Part shown: positions 19,127 to 28,917 of the stretch, piece after piece
Layout: each line of letters begins with the position of its first letter
Numbering within the stretch: position 1 is the first letter of the stretch
DNA from: Planctomycetota bacterium
GTDB lineage: Bacteria > Planctomycetota > Phycisphaerae > Phycisphaerales > SM1A02
DNA length: 64,000 nucleotides
Assembly: GCA_009926625.1 (NCBI GenBank)
Contig: RFON01000005.1
Location: 1 to 64,000 of the forward strand
Direction: 5' to 3'
Position numbers and translations under genes: made by a program
The notes under the pieces: model-generated
Databases searched by the model: none
What the model was told of the DNA's origin: nothing
Seen by the model: the letters and a program-made list of their open reading frames with translations, nothing else

Positions 19127-19642
19127 GTGGCGCACGCTATGCTCGCCCATCCGATGTTGGCCTCGCTCTCGATCCGTGAATTGCTCGACCCGCGAGCCGT
19201 CCTTGTCCCGCTGAAGGCCGTCGATCGGCAGGGAGTGCTCGACGAACTGTGCGATGCGCTCGGCGGAACGGGCGCGGTCTCGGATGTCGTGCAGATCAAG
19301 AAGGCCGTATGGGAACGCGAGCAGCAGCGATCAACGGGGATCGGCGAGGGACTCGCGTTTCCGCATGGAAAGTGCGGCAGCGTGGTTCGACCAGCCATTG
19401 CGGTCGGGCGCCCATCCGTGCCAATGGACTTCGGTGCAATCGACCGCCGCCCGATTCGACTGATCGTGCTGCTTGCATCTCCCCCCGACCGCATTTCAGA
19501 CCACATTCAGGTCCTTCACCTCATCAGCCGCATCTTCTCCGACGCGGCGACTCGTGAACGCATCTGCCTTGCGCCCGATCCTGTCACGCTGCGCACGGAG
19601 TTGCTCGCAGCTGAATCCGCATTCGCAGCTCGAGGCGCCTGA
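19127..19642 (+). CDS. PTS EIIA-like (fructose/nitrogen-type) protein
   Basis: 171 aa single EIIA domain. SIRELLDPRAVLVPL opens the domain and GEGLAFPHGKCG carries the phospho-accepting His; VLLASPPDRISDHIQVL is a further family motif. It is probably regulatory (PtsN-like), since no sugar permease is adjacent. The start is uncertain: GTG at 19127, or ATG at 19139 or 19154; none has a clear Shine-Dalgarno. Confidence 0.85.
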   Translation: MAHAMLAHPMLASLSIRELLDPRAVLVPLKAVDRQGVLDELCDALGGTGAVSDVVQIKKAVWEREQQRSTGIGEGLAFPHGKCGSVVRPAIAVGRPSVPMDFGAIDRRPIRLIVLLASPPDRISDHIQVLHLISRIFSDAATRERICLAPDPVTLRTELLAAESAFAARGA

Positions 19643-19680
19643 CCAAGTCTGACCAAGTCTGACCAAGTCTGACCAAGTCA
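19641..19680. repeat. Four tandem copies of a 10-bp repeat
   Basis: GACCAAGTCT is repeated four times without spacer; only the last base of the last copy differs (A for T). The array spans the end-to-end junction of two convergent genes: the EIIA-like gene stops at 19642 and the minus-strand membrane protein stops at 19678-19680, whose TCA is the end of the fourth copy. Confidence 0.97.
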
Positions 19681-20280
19681 GTTCCAGCGCGCGACGGCGC
19701 TGCGGATCGGATTGCGGCTGAACCACACGAGCATGAAGATCGGCAGGGCCCACTGCCAGAACAGATTGACCGCGACCCCAAACGCACCGAATACTCGCAT
19801 GGCTCCCGCAGAAGCGGCGGGACCGTTCGCGCCTTGTTCGGCTCGCATGGACTCAATCTGGGACTCGAAGACCACCCATCCGGCACCCGCAACGATGAGT
19901 GCGAGTACGAGTTTGGCGATCGCCCATGTGCGAAGGAGCGGAACACTCGAGGCGCGTCTGCCAATCAATCGACTTCCGCCGACAAGCAGCATCACCGCGA
20001 CGAGCATCGACAGCAGTGAGAGTCCCGCGTTCATCCACTTGAACTTTTCGCCCACCGCCTGCTGCGCGGCCAGCATCTCCGCCGCCTGCGGCATTGCGCT
20101 CACGAGCGGCACGAGCAACGACTGTGCAAAGAGGGAGCTGGACATCCCGCAGCACCCTTGCAGGACGCCAGCGACGCCAAAGAGGATCGTGATCGTGCCG
20201 ATGACACCAGGCCATCGGTCCGTCGACTGCGTCGGCAATGCTGCAAACTGCGGCGGAATGTCAGGAGGAAGACTTGTCAT
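19678..20280 (-). CDS. Small four-helix membrane protein, unknown function
   Basis: 200 aa with four predicted helices (about residues 25-50, 85-105, 115-140, 165-190) and a short Pro-rich N-terminus. No family recognised. Its stop codon lies inside the 10-bp tandem repeat. Confidence 0.75.
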   Translation of the reverse strand: MTSLPPDIPPQFAALPTQSTDRWPGVIGTITILFGVAGVLQGCCGMSSSLFAQSLLVPLVSAMPQAAEMLAAQQAVGEKFKWMNAGLSLLSMLVAVMLLVGGSRLIGRRASSVPLLRTWAIAKLVLALIVAGAGWVVFESQIESMRAEQGANGPAASAGAMRVFGAFGVAVNLFWQWALPIFMLVWFSRNPIRSAVARWN

Positions 20281-20302
20281 GGCGGTCGCGATGCGCGGTC
20301 GT

Positions 20303-21730
20303 TCACGATGTCATCCGAACGACGGCATGGTAACTGCCGTCGGTCAGGGCATCGGCGGAGTCGCCGATCGCGCCGCGCGGGAGCCACTCCGATTCCTGCT
20401 CGATCTGCCCGCGCCACTGGTGTGCAATCCAGCGCGCCTGCTCCTGATTTTCAACGGGGTCGAGGCTGCATGTGCTCCAAAGCACACGACCGCGCTCAGC
20501 GAGGAGCCCTCGGTGGTGTGTGGCAATCGCCCGTTGGAGGGCCACGAGTTCGCTCATCGCGTGTTCGCTGAATCGGTATCGCGCCTCGATGCGCCTCGCC
20601 AAGACGCCTGTGTTCGAACAGGGCACATCAAGCAGCAGCAGGTCAAAGTGGCGGGGGTATGGTCCGAGCTCGGACAGTTCACACACGCGAAGGTTCGGTA
20701 AACCCTTCGCGCGGTCGCGAAGCGCGCGAAGTCGAGCCGCATCGGGGTCGGTGGCCCACACTTCCGCGCGCGGGTGAAGCAAGGCCAGTTGAACGGATTT
20801 CGTTCCGCGTCCGGCACACGCATCGAGGATCCGCTGCGGTTGAAGGCTGCGTGTGGATTGAACTGCATGCGCGCTCGCGGGGTCCTGGAGGATCATCGTC
20901 GGATTCGTGCCGAGCAAGTGCGCAAGTTCGGGGCCGCCCCGAGGGTGAACGAAGAATCCGCTGCAGGAGTGTGGGGAGAGATTTGCCAGCGCAGACACGC
21001 CACCGACCTCTCGCTCCTCGCAACCATCATGGAGGACAAGCGGCATCTGCATCATGCCGTGCAGGGCCAGTTGCCGCGCGACGGGCGCGCCGCGCGTCGC
21101 ATGCCAACGCGCGACGAGTGCATGTGGGTGGCTTGTCTGGACCGCCACGCGCGCCACAGCGTCCGCAGGAAGGATCGCTTCGTTGAGGATCAGCAGCTGC
21201 CCATCGGGCAGCGGAAGGACATCTCGGCGCTCCGACCACTCTGGACAGGCATCGCGCGCCACTGTCTCGCGGCGCAGTCCCGCGACCCGTCGCAGGACGG
21301 CGTTCACCATGCCCGCGGCACCATGCTGCAGCCTGCTGCGCGTCCAGCCCACGGTGTCATCGACAACTGCGTGCGTCGGCTCGCGTGACATGTACAGCAG
21401 TTGCGTGATGCCTGCGAGCAGTGCCGCGCGCGCGGGTGGCTGCACTTCGAGCCATGGGCGCGTGCAGAGGGGGCGAGCGATCGACTCCGCCGTCAGCCAA
21501 TGGCGGATTGTGGCGCGCTCGATTGCCGCGGCGAGACCCGTGATCCCAACTGCACTTTCCTCGGCAGCTTCCTCGGCAGCATCGCTCTCGATGCGCGCTG
21601 CTTCGATGGCAGGATTGGCTACCGCAGTGGAGCGTCGTTGATCAAACTGCAGGTTGGGGAAAGCGGTCACCTGCGGCAGCAGATGATCGAGGGCCGCCGC
21701 GCGCGGCATCCGTTGGCGAACGGCGGTCAC
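20303..21730 (-). CDS. rsmB: 16S rRNA cytosine-967 C5-methyltransferase-like (RsmB)
   Basis: 475 aa. An N-terminal NusB-like helical domain (about residues 1-145) precedes the methyltransferase domain: SAM loop [10 protein letters not shown], motif [15 protein letters not shown] (PC) and motif [16 protein letters not shown] (catalytic Cys in TC). It methylates cytosine in 16S rRNA. The GTG at 21730 is preferred because it overlaps the metK stop (GTGA); the ATG at 21709 is the alternative. The N-terminus around residues 20-60 is unusually Ala/Glu-rich. Confidence 0.88.
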   Translation of the reverse strand: MTAVRQRMPRAAALDHLLPQVTAFPNLQFDQRRSTAVANPAIEAARIESDAAEEAAEESAVGITGLAAAIERATIRHWLTAESIARPLCTRPWLEVQPPARAALLAGITQLLYMSREPTHAVVDDTVGWTRSRLQHGAAGMVNAVLRRVAGLRRETVARDACPEWSERRDVLPLPDGQLLILNEAILPADAVARVAVQTSHPHALVARWHATRGAPVARQLALHGMMQMPLVLHDGCEEREVGGVSALANLSPHSCSGFFVHPRGGPELAHLLGTNPTMILQDPASAHAVQSTRSLQPQRILDACAGRGTKSVQLALLHPRAEVWATDPDAARLRALRDRAKGLPNLRVCELSELGPYPRHFDLLLLDVPCSNTGVLARRIEARYRFSEHAMSELVALQRAIATHHRGLLAERGRVLWSTCSLDPVENQEQARWIAHQWRGQIEQESEWLPRGAIGDSADALTDGSYHAVVRMTS

Positions 21731-22932
21731 TTGGCGCGCACACGGACGGCAGACTTGCGCAGGGCAGACGCAACATCCGTCCGCTCCCACGAGAAGCTGC
21801 CCTTGCCGGACGAACCGGGCTCACGACCGAAGTGCCCGTGATATGCCGTGTGCGCGTAGATCGGGCGCTTCAGGTCGAGGGTCTTGATGATCCCCGCAGG
21901 TGTGAGGTCGAAGTGTTCGCGCACGATTCGAGCCAGCTTTTCATCAGGGATCTTTCCTGTCCCCTGCGTGTCAATGAGCACCGAAGTGGGCTCTGCAACG
22001 CCGATGGCGTAGGCCACTTGGACTTCGCACACCTCGGCGAGATCCGCACCGACGATGTTCTTGGCGACATATCGCGCCATGTACGCCGCGGAGCGATCGA
22101 CCTTCGATGGATCCTTGCCGCTGAACGCGCCGCCTCCATGTCGTCCACGGCCGCCATAGGTGTCCACGATGATCTTGCGGCCAGTCAGTCCGCAGTCGCC
22201 GTGGGGTCCGCCGATTTCAAATCGACCAGTGGGATTCACATGCACCGCAATCCCGTCATGCCACCAGTCGCCAAGGACAGGCTTGATGATCTGCCGAATG
22301 ACCTCAGCCTTCAGGCGATCTTGGCAATCGTTCCACATCGGATGGTGCTGCGTTGACAGCACCACATTTTCAATCTTGCGCGCACTGCGACCGTCGTACT
22401 CAACGGCCACTTGGCTCTTGGCATCGGGGCGAAGTCCCTTGATGATCTCCTTCTCGCGGACCTCCGCTTGACGCGCCACGAGCCGATGCGAAAGCATGAT
22501 CGGCAGCGGCATCAGTTGGCGCGTCTCTCGGCACGCGTAGCCGAACATCATTCCCTGATCACCTGCGCCCTGCGCCTTCTTCTTCTTGGACGCAGTCTTC
22601 GTGCTGACGCCGCGATCGATGTCAGTCGACTGCCGCCCGATGGTCACGAGCACGCCGCAGGATCGACCATCGAAACCCTTTTCTGCTTCGTCGTATCCAA
22701 TCCGCACGATGGTGTCGCGCGCGATCTTTGAAACATCGACTTTGCCGCCGCAGGTGACCTCACCCGCGACCACCGCCAACCCAGTCGTGACCAGCGTCTC
22801 GCACGCGACCCGCGACTGAGGGTCCACGGTGAGCATCGCATCCAGAACGGCATCAGAAATCTGGTCGGCAACCTTGTCGGGGTGCCCCATGGACACGGAT
22901 TCTGAGGTGAAAGTGTAAAAATGGTTTGGCAT
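21727..22932 (-). CDS. metK: S-adenosylmethionine synthetase
   Basis: 401 aa. [24 protein letters not shown] is the N-terminal ATP/Mg signature, [12 protein letters not shown] the ATP-binding hexapeptide region, and [19 protein letters not shown] the C-terminal phosphate loop. It makes SAM from methionine and ATP. An unusual KKKK stretch lies before GAGDQG. It is followed with a GTGA overlap by the SAM-dependent rsmB. I see no recognisable SAM riboswitch upstream. Confidence 0.97.
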   Translation of the reverse strand: MPNHFYTFTSESVSMGHPDKVADQISDAVLDAMLTVDPQSRVACETLVTTGLAVVAGEVTCGGKVDVSKIARDTIVRIGYDEAEKGFDGRSCGVLVTIGRQSTDIDRGVSTKTASKKKKAQGAGDQGMMFGYACRETRQLMPLPIMLSHRLVARQAEVREKEIIKGLRPDAKSQVAVEYDGRSARKIENVVLSTQHHPMWNDCQDRLKAEVIRQIIKPVLGDWWHDGIAVHVNPTGRFEIGGPHGDCGLTGRKIIVDTYGGRGRHGGGAFSGKDPSKVDRSAAYMARYVAKNIVGADLAEVCEVQVAYAIGVAEPTSVLIDTQGTGKIPDEKLARIVREHFDLTPAGIIKTLDLKRPIYAHTAYHGHFGREPGSSGKGSFSWERTDVASALRKSAVRVRAK

Positions 22933-23012
22933 TGGTGGTTCCTGATCGAATAATTGGCAGTCGACGAATGTACTTGTCGGCGGGTGGATCGCCAACCTGC
23001 CTAGCCTTCGTC

Positions 23013-23039
23013 GTTCTCGCCGTTCTCGCCGTTCTCGGT
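23013..23039. repeat. Three tandem copies of a 9-bp repeat upstream of metK
   Basis: GTTCTCGCC twice exactly and GTTCTCGGT once, in the 129-nt divergent gap between metK and the subtilase gene. The unit could form part of the metK leader (GGCGAGAAC on that strand). No function can be assigned. Confidence 0.9.
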
Positions 23040-23061
23040 CGTCCAGTTTCCATGGAGCGTC

Positions 23062-24675
23062 ATGCCGGTCGAAAGCCCTGACACACGCGCAACCTCTGAA
23101 ACCTGCGTCGACTGCGCTCCACTGATGGGGTGCGGCAGTCGGGCGTGGTTTGAGGCGTTGTGCGCTGTCGCATGCATTGGTGCGGCGGCTGTACCGCTGC
23201 AGGCCGCGGGCGCACCCAAGGTGAACGCTGATGCGCCCTTCGCCACGACCCATGTCATGGTGCGCGTCCAAGCTGGCTTTGAGGCGCGTCTGGATGGAGC
23301 GGGCGACTGGACCTTCGCACCAGCCGCGCAACCGAACGAACTCCCGAAGCGGGTGGATGCTGCGGCTGGACAGGCGGCCAACGAACTCGATGCCCTTGCG
23401 CGCGTCATGCGCGGTGTCGGCGTCAGCAACATCGTGCGACCGCTTCCCTTCGCTCCCGCGCATGCGGACACTGCAGCCGCGGTCGGACTCGATCGTTGGT
23501 GGCGCATTGACATTCCAGAGGGATCAAACGCTCTCGCCGTTGCCGACCTGCTGAAGGCAGCATGGAACGGCTTCGAGGTGTCTGAGGTTGACGGTGTCGG
23601 CGGTCTCGCGGGTGTTCCGAATGATTCGTCGTTCAGTCTTCAGTACGCGCTGCAGAACACCGGGCAGAGCGGCGGCACTGTCGGCGCCGATGTTCGTGCG
23701 ACCCAAGCGTGGGACATCGTGTCGGGCAACCCCAACATCGTCATCGCCGTGCTCGACAGTGGCGTCTTCCCGCATGCGGAGTTGTCTGGTCGAATCCTGC
23801 CTGGGCGCAATGTGCCGCTCAACAGCAGTGACACGAGCGAGGTGTGCGGTGGACACGGCACTCATGTCAGCGGGATCATTGCAGCGACAGGCAACAATCA
23901 ACTAGGCATTGCAGGGCTCTGTTGGAACGCCAAGATCCTGCCGGTTGTGATCGTCAACCCATGTTCAGGCCTCGAGTCGTATGTCGCGGACGGACTTGTC
24001 TGGGCGGTCGACCAAGGTGCGGATCTCGTGAACATGAGCTTGCAGTACACGGTTGGATCGCAGTATCTGCTGACCGCGGTGCAGTACGCAGCGGCTTTGG
24101 ATGTCCCGATGTTCGCTGCAACGGGGAACAGCAATGCAGCGGTCTCGTTCCCGGCACGCTTCTCGGAAACGATCGCCGTGGCAGGGTCGAACCGCTTTGA
24201 CCAGCGCTACAGCCTTTCGAACTTCGGTCCCGAAGTCGATGTGTCGGCGCCGGGAGAATCGGTCTACTCGCTTGCGATCAACAACGGCTACGGCAACCGC
24301 ACGGGAACCAGCATGTCCTGTCCTCATGTCACGGGCACCGTCGCACTGATGCGCGCGGTCTTTCCCCGCATGAACCGCACCCTGATTCGCACCGTCCTCA
24401 TGCAACATGCGCGCGACATCGGCTCGGCCGGGTTTGACGACTTGACTGGCGCGGGCGTCGTGAACGCAGCCGCGAGTGTCGCTGCCGCGGCCGCGTTGAA
24501 CCCTGGGCCGGCTGACCTCGACGGCGACGCAGTGGTCGGCGGAACGGATCTCACGATTATCCTGTCGCAGTGGGGGACCTGCAGCGGCTGCAACTGCATC
24601 GCCGACATTGACGCGGACTGCGATGTCGACGGGACTGACCTGACCTCACTCTTGTCGGCATGGTCTGGCTCCTAG
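23062..24675 (+). CDS. Secreted subtilisin-like serine protease (S8) with dockerin-like tail
   Basis: 537 aa. A hydrophobic segment at residues about 28-48 is the signal peptide; ATG at 23125 (residue 22) may be the real start. A propeptide-like region is followed by the S8 domain with Asp232 (VLDSG), His265 (GGHGTHVSG), oxyanion Asn356 (ATGNSN) and Ser417 (GTSMSCPH), so the triad is complete. The last 60 residues hold two dockerin-like repeats ([34 protein letters not shown]) with Cys pairs between them. Confidence 0.92.
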   Translation: MPVESPDTRATSETCVDCAPLMGCGSRAWFEALCAVACIGAAAVPLQAAGAPKVNADAPFATTHVMVRVQAGFEARLDGAGDWTFAPAAQPNELPKRVDAAAGQAANELDALARVMRGVGVSNIVRPLPFAPAHADTAAAVGLDRWWRIDIPEGSNALAVADLLKAAWNGFEVSEVDGVGGLAGVPNDSSFSLQYALQNTGQSGGTVGADVRATQAWDIVSGNPNIVIAVLDSGVFPHAELSGRILPGRNVPLNSSDTSEVCGGHGTHVSGIIAATGNNQLGIAGLCWNAKILPVVIVNPCSGLESYVADGLVWAVDQGADLVNMSLQYTVGSQYLLTAVQYAAALDVPMFAATGNSNAAVSFPARFSETIAVAGSNRFDQRYSLSNFGPEVDVSAPGESVYSLAINNGYGNRTGTSMSCPHVTGTVALMRAVFPRMNRTLIRTVLMQHARDIGSAGFDDLTGAGVVNAAASVAAAAALNPGPADLDGDAVVGGTDLTIILSQWGTCSGCNCIADIDADCDVDGTDLTSLLSAWSGS

Positions 24676-24688
24676 CATTGTCTGCGTC

Positions 24689-25291
24689 ATGAGGAGCAAT
24701 GCCACGCTCGTTCCAGTCGAACTGACGCGGATCTACATCCGCGAGATGTCTGACTTGCAGATCATCGAACTCACCGAGGTCGGCGGCAAGCGCTCGTTCC
24801 CGATCGTCATAGGCATGGTCGAAGCGTGCGCGATCGAGCGGCGTCGCAGCGGCACGGAGGCGGAGCGCCCACAGACGCACGATCTCCTGGCGAATGTGAT
24901 TCGAGTGCTTGGGGCTTCGGTTGCCCGCGTGGAAATCTGCGACCTGCGCGAAAACACCTTTTTCGCGAATGTCGTGTTGCGCCGCGGAGGCGACGAGATC
25001 ATCCTTGATTCAAGGCCGTCCGACGCGATTGCGGTCGGCATCGCAATCGATGCACCCATCTTTGTGGCGGAGCATGTGCTCGCTGCGGCGTCCGTGCAGG
25101 CCGCGCATCCATCGCTGCCCTTCGAGCTCGATGAAGACTCCGAGTCAGGCAACGATGAGGACTCGGAGTCCGCCTCCGATGACGAGGAAGAACCACAGGG
25201 CAACTGGTGGGAGGATGACGCTGCTTCCGACGACGAAGACGAAGGCAAGGACGAGGACGACGCCGACCCAGACGAGAAGCAGAAGCCGTAG
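24689..25291 (+). CDS. Bifunctional nuclease (BFN/DUF151) family protein with acidic tail
   Basis: 200 aa. Residues 1-140 are the BFN domain: RSFPIVIGMVEACAIE, RPQTHDLL and LDSRPSDAIAVGI are its conserved blocks. Family members have been reported to cleave DNA and RNA. The last 60 residues are almost wholly Asp/Glu/Ser, which is unusual and may mimic nucleic acid or confer disorder. It follows the subtilase by 13 nt but is unrelated to it. Confidence 0.87.
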   Translation: MRSNATLVPVELTRIYIREMSDLQIIELTEVGGKRSFPIVIGMVEACAIERRRSGTEAERPQTHDLLANVIRVLGASVARVEICDLRENTFFANVVLRRGGDEIILDSRPSDAIAVGIAIDAPIFVAEHVLAAASVQAAHPSLPFELDEDSESGNDEDSESASDDEEEPQGNWWEDDAASDDEDEGKDEDDADPDEKQKP

Positions 25292-25318
25292 GGGACTGCC
25301 TGTCTGCAGCGTCAAGGG

Positions 25319-27271
25319 TCAGTGTGCGTCGAGGACGGGCTCTCCAACGGAGCCGAGCAGTTCATCGAGCAGCGTGGTCGCATAGGAACCCGGCGGCAAT
25401 TCAAAGCGAAGCAGGATGAAACCGCCGTGCTCGTCGACGCCTGACTCCACGCTCGCCGCGCGGACCGCCGCGCGCAGAGCACGCCGATCGCCCGCGGGGG
25501 CATGTGCGGCGCCAGCCAGTTGATCCGCCGACACGCCGAGCGACTGCATTGCGGAGCACTCAAGGTCGCGGGTCACGCCCGTTGGCGTGCGGACGGATGT
25601 TCCTGGAAGTGGTCCCGTCGGCGTCGTCTCGAATGCACTGCAGCGGCGTCGAACATCCTCGAGGCTGTCGTCGGCGCCGATCACGAAACAGCGGGAAGTA
25701 TCGCCGACCTGCATGACATCGCCTTCGCACGGCACATTCCAGCTCCCATCAGCGAGTCTCGCGCCAAGGACCTGATTGAACACGGCGGACTGCCATGCGC
25801 TCGTCCAGAAGCGAAGGTGTTCGCCGCCCAGATCCTTGACCGCGCGCGCGACCTTCGCACCACGCGCGATCGCAGTCGTTACGCGTCGCTCGGCGATGTC
25901 ACCCTCGCCCCACAGTGATACGGCATCGCCGAAGCGGCCTTGCGCGCATGCTTCGCGCGCGGCACGCTGGTGCAGCGGGAACGGGACGCTTCCGTCGCCG
26001 AGCGCGATGAGATGATCGACCAGCGTGTCCCACTGCTCGAGCACGCACCAGGCACCGAGCAAGTGGCCGTCTTGACGAACCCCGAATCGTTGGCGGCCGA
26101 TTGCATTGGGCATGCCGCTGCGCACCAAGGTCTGAAGGCGCTTGTGGACCACCGTGACTTGAAGCGGATCCACATCGCGCACCCGGATCACGAACCGATT
26201 CCCGGCAAGATGTCCGAGTCGAACCTTGTTTCGATGGCGAACGGTCCAAAGCACCTCCACCCGCTCATGCGTCAGGGGCGTGGCAGGCTCGGCGCTCGGG
26301 AGATTGACCGAAAGGACTTGGCGTGTGATCGCACGCTTGTCCTTCCGTCCTGCAAAGCCGACATCACGCGGCGCAACGCCGAAGTGCCGCGCCACGATCC
26401 TGATGAGTTCGTCATGGGCCATGTCGCGCTTCTGGACGGCGACGAACAGGTGTTCACCGTCACCACTCGGTTCGTACAGCGGAAGTTCGTCGACAAGAAA
26501 GTCCTCGGGTCGAACCTTGATGCGGCCATTCGGGCCGAGGGCATTGATCAGCGTCCGCGGCACGAGCGGCGAGACAGACACGCCGCCGTTCGTACCTGCT
26601 GCCGAGGAAACGGCCGGCATCTGGATTGGGATGCCGCACGCGATGAGCGCGGCAGCAATCTGTTCGGCGGGGCTCCCCGCATGATCGATATGCAGTGCGT
26701 TCCACCCGAGGGCGCGTGCAGCCTCGATGTTCTCAGCCAGATCGTCAGCAAAGAGGATGTCTGCGGCCTGAAACCCCGTGGCTGACTCGAACGCGCGGTA
26801 GATGTCGGCGTGCGGCTTGTTCACGCCGAAGAGGTGGGACGCGTGCCGAATCTCGATCGCGTTGAACGCATCGCTCGTCGCGTGCATCTGCTGCCAGTGC
26901 ACATGATTCGTGTTGCTCAGGCACGCAACACGGATGCCGCGCGCCTGCACCTCGAGGAGGAGTTCCCGCATGCCGGGGTAGTCGCCGATGATCCACGCAC
27001 CGTGGATGCGGTCGATTTCATCGGGCGAATGCGCACCACCGAATGCCGCCGAAACCGCAGCAACGAAGTCCGAATGCGCAAGCGCGCCGCGCTGATAGAC
27101 CTCGACGAGCCTCGCGCGTTCGATCAGGAATTCGCGATCGGTTTCTGCGGCCTTCGCTCGATACGGCACGCCAGCAGCCGCACAGCCCTCTTCCCACGAT
27201 CGACAGATGCGCACAACAACGCCGCCGAGATCGAGGCAGAGCACCTTGGGTGGGCTCGGTGCTGCGTTCAT
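25319..27271 (-). CDS. truD: HAD phosphatase - TruD pseudouridine synthase fusion
   Basis: 650 aa in one frame. Residues 8-210 are a complete HAD-IA (YihX-like) hydrolase: Asp14 in LDLGGVVV, Ser119-Asn120-Thr121, Lys152 (NKPHADIY) and Asp176-Asp177 (FADDLAENI). Residues about 245-650 are a TruD domain (RPEDFLVDELPLY, GFAGRKDKRAITRQ with catalytic Asp311, GNRFVIRVRD), which converts U13 in tRNA-Glu to pseudouridine. The linker at 215-240 is short and Ser/Ala/Val-rich. An internal ATG at 26620 has no Shine-Dalgarno. The ATG at 27271 overlaps the tadA stop (ATGA). The sequence shows an uninterrupted reading frame; whether one polypeptide is made is inference. Confidence 0.9.
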   Translation of the reverse strand: MNAAPSPPKVLCLDLGGVVVRICRSWEEGCAAAGVPYRAKAAETDREFLIERARLVEVYQRGALAHSDFVAAVSAAFGGAHSPDEIDRIHGAWIIGDYPGMRELLLEVQARGIRVACLSNTNHVHWQQMHATSDAFNAIEIRHASHLFGVNKPHADIYRAFESATGFQAADILFADDLAENIEAARALGWNALHIDHAGSPAEQIAAALIACGIPIQMPAVSSAAGTNGGVSVSPLVPRTLINALGPNGRIKVRPEDFLVDELPLYEPSGDGEHLFVAVQKRDMAHDELIRIVARHFGVAPRDVGFAGRKDKRAITRQVLSVNLPSAEPATPLTHERVEVLWTVRHRNKVRLGHLAGNRFVIRVRDVDPLQVTVVHKRLQTLVRSGMPNAIGRQRFGVRQDGHLLGAWCVLEQWDTLVDHLIALGDGSVPFPLHQRAAREACAQGRFGDAVSLWGEGDIAERRVTTAIARGAKVARAVKDLGGEHLRFWTSAWQSAVFNQVLGARLADGSWNVPCEGDVMQVGDTSRCFVIGADDSLEDVRRRCSAFETTPTGPLPGTSVRTPTGVTRDLECSAMQSLGVSADQLAGAAHAPAGDRRALRAAVRAASVESGVDEHGGFILLRFELPPGSYATTLLDELLGSVGEPVLDAH

Positions 27272-27834
27272 GATGGTCGGGTGCGCCGCTCCTGGCGGCG
27301 TGCGCGGAAGAAGCGGGTGAGCAGCCGACCGCAGCGGATGCGGTCCACCCCGCCGATCACCTCCATGCGGTGGTTGAGGCGCGGGTCGCGGCAGAGGTCG
27401 TAGAGCGTGTCGACGGCACCCGCCTTGGGGTCGCGTGCGCCGTAGACGAGGCGCTCGATGCGCGCGTTCACGAGCGCGCCTGCACACATCGGGCACGGCT
27501 CGAGGGTCACGGCAATGGAACAGCCCGAGAGCCGCCAGCCTCCCACGGCGACCGATGCTGCGCGCAGCGCTGCGACTTCCGCGTGCCCTGTTGGATCGCC
27601 CGTGGCCTCGCGGTCGTTCGACGCTTCACCGAGGACCACGCCTGCGCGGTAGATGATGGCGCCCACGGGCACCTCGCCGCGTGCAGCAGCCTGCTCCGCC
27701 AATGCGATCGCGCGCCGCATCATGTCGATGTCCTCGCGCGTGGCACCGCGCGGCAGGCTGCGGAGCCGACGCATGGTTCGGCTTCGCCACGGAGCAGAAG
27801 TCGATGTGTTGCCTCTCATCTCGCAACTTCCCAT
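27268..27834 (-). CDS. tadA: tRNA-specific adenosine deaminase
   Basis: 188 aa from the ATG that overlaps the tatC stop (TGATG); the ATG at 27774 (168 aa) is closer to the usual TadA length. Zinc ligands are His in GHAEVAAL and the two Cys of PCPMCAGAL; the Glu of HAE is the proton shuttle. It makes inosine-34 in tRNA-Arg(ACG). It sits in an overlapping run tatC-tadA-HAD/truD, so two tRNA-modifying enzymes are co-transcribed. Confidence 0.92.
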   Translation of the reverse strand: MGSCEMRGNTSTSAPWRSRTMRRLRSLPRGATREDIDMMRRAIALAEQAAARGEVPVGAIIYRAGVVLGEASNDREATGDPTGHAEVAALRAASVAVGGWRLSGCSIAVTLEPCPMCAGALVNARIERLVYGARDPKAGAVDTLYDLCRDPRLNHRMEVIGGVDRIRCGRLLTRFFRARRQERRTRPS

Positions 27835-28886
27835 CACTCGTCGCCGACATCACCTTCGCGCGTCCGTCCGACGCGCAGCCGTTCACCGAATTGCGCGAGC
27901 ACGCGACCGCCTGACACCTTCGACGGGGGAGCCATCACGATCAGCCAAATCGAGAACTCGTAGAGCAGGTACAGCGGCACTGCAACGATCCCGAGGGACA
28001 GCAGATCGCCAGGTGCAATGAGCGCCGCGACAACGACAACGCCAAAGAACGCGTAACGCCGATTGTTGCGCAGCAGGTCAGGGTGGACCACGCCGATCCA
28101 ACTGAGCAGGAGCATCACGATGGGCAACTGGAACGCCAGCGCGAAGCCAGCCGAAAAGAGCAGCACGAAGTCGAGATACTCGCTCAGTCGGAATGATGGC
28201 ACCAGCTCGCCAGGGTTCTCGAGGGCGATCGAAGCGATCCGCACTTGCGTCGCATCACCGACGATTGGCACTGCGATGCAGAGTTGATTGGTCGCGGTGT
28301 TGACCCACAATTGACCAGTGCTGGGCGCAGCGGGGTTGCCCTCGATGAATGTGATCGGTGCCGTACTCGTCGGCGCGGTGCTCTCGGCGGCACCCGTGCC
28401 AGCGTCGGCTGGCAGGAACTGCTGCGGTGGGATGCTGAAGCCCACGAGCACATTCAGCATCAGTGGCAGCATGACCCAGTACAGGAGCGCAACGCCCGTC
28501 AATGCGAGCACCCCGCTTCCAGGCAGGAGCAAGCGGACATATCGCTGCTCGTTCCTGTGAAGACCGGGTGCAACGAACTGCCACAGTTGCCAGAGCACCC
28601 AGGGCACAGCCACCACCACTGCCAAGATGAGCGACAACTTCAAGTCGGCCATCATCGTTTCCGTGGGACTCAGAACGGACAACTGCGCAGGAATCCCGTT
28701 GCTGCGCATCGCCCACAGCAGCGGCTCACAGAGGAACCGACGAACATCCTCCCCGAAGATGAACAGCAGCACCATGATGGGTACCGGCACCACGAGCGCC
28801 AGGAACACGCGGCGGCGCAATTCCTCCAAATGGTCGCCGAAGCTCATGGTCGCCTCAGGTCGTGATGCGTCGCCGCCACCAAGCAT
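27834..28886 (-). CDS. tatC: Sec-independent translocase TatC with large periplasmic insertion
   Basis: 350 aa, about 100 longer than usual. Conserved TatC parts are FGDHLEELRRRV (residues 16-27), SPTETMMADLKL (73-84) and FVAPGLHRNEQRY (104-116). Six helices can be placed. Between helices 3 and 4 (about residues 152-228) the short second periplasmic loop is replaced by about 75 residues with Thr/Ala/Pro-rich sequence and a compact GQLWVNTATNQLCIAV segment. TatC recognises twin-arginine signals. tatA/B are not in this window. The start at ATG 28886 fits the family N-terminus. Confidence 0.93.
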   Translation of the reverse strand: MLGGGDASRPEATMSFGDHLEELRRRVFLALVVPVPIMVLLFIFGEDVRRFLCEPLLWAMRSNGIPAQLSVLSPTETMMADLKLSLILAVVVAVPWVLWQLWQFVAPGLHRNEQRYVRLLLPGSGVLALTGVALLYWVMLPLMLNVLVGFSIPPQQFLPADAGTGAAESTAPTSTAPITFIEGNPAAPSTGQLWVNTATNQLCIAVPIVGDATQVRIASIALENPGELVPSFRLSEYLDFVLLFSAGFALAFQLPIVMLLLSWIGVVHPDLLRNNRRYAFFGVVVVAALIAPGDLLSLGIVAVPLYLLYEFSIWLIVMAPPSKVSGGRVLAQFGERLRVGRTREGDVGDE

Positions 28887-28917
28887 GGCGCACGATCCTA
28901 GTCCATGAAGAAAGCGT

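Noticed and set aside
19641-19680. Short tandem repeats as a CRISPR array
   Set aside because: Units of 8-10 bp without spacers; no cas genes in the window.
22933-23061. SAM riboswitch upstream of metK
   Set aside because: The 129-nt gap does not show the conserved core of a SAM riboswitch class that I know.
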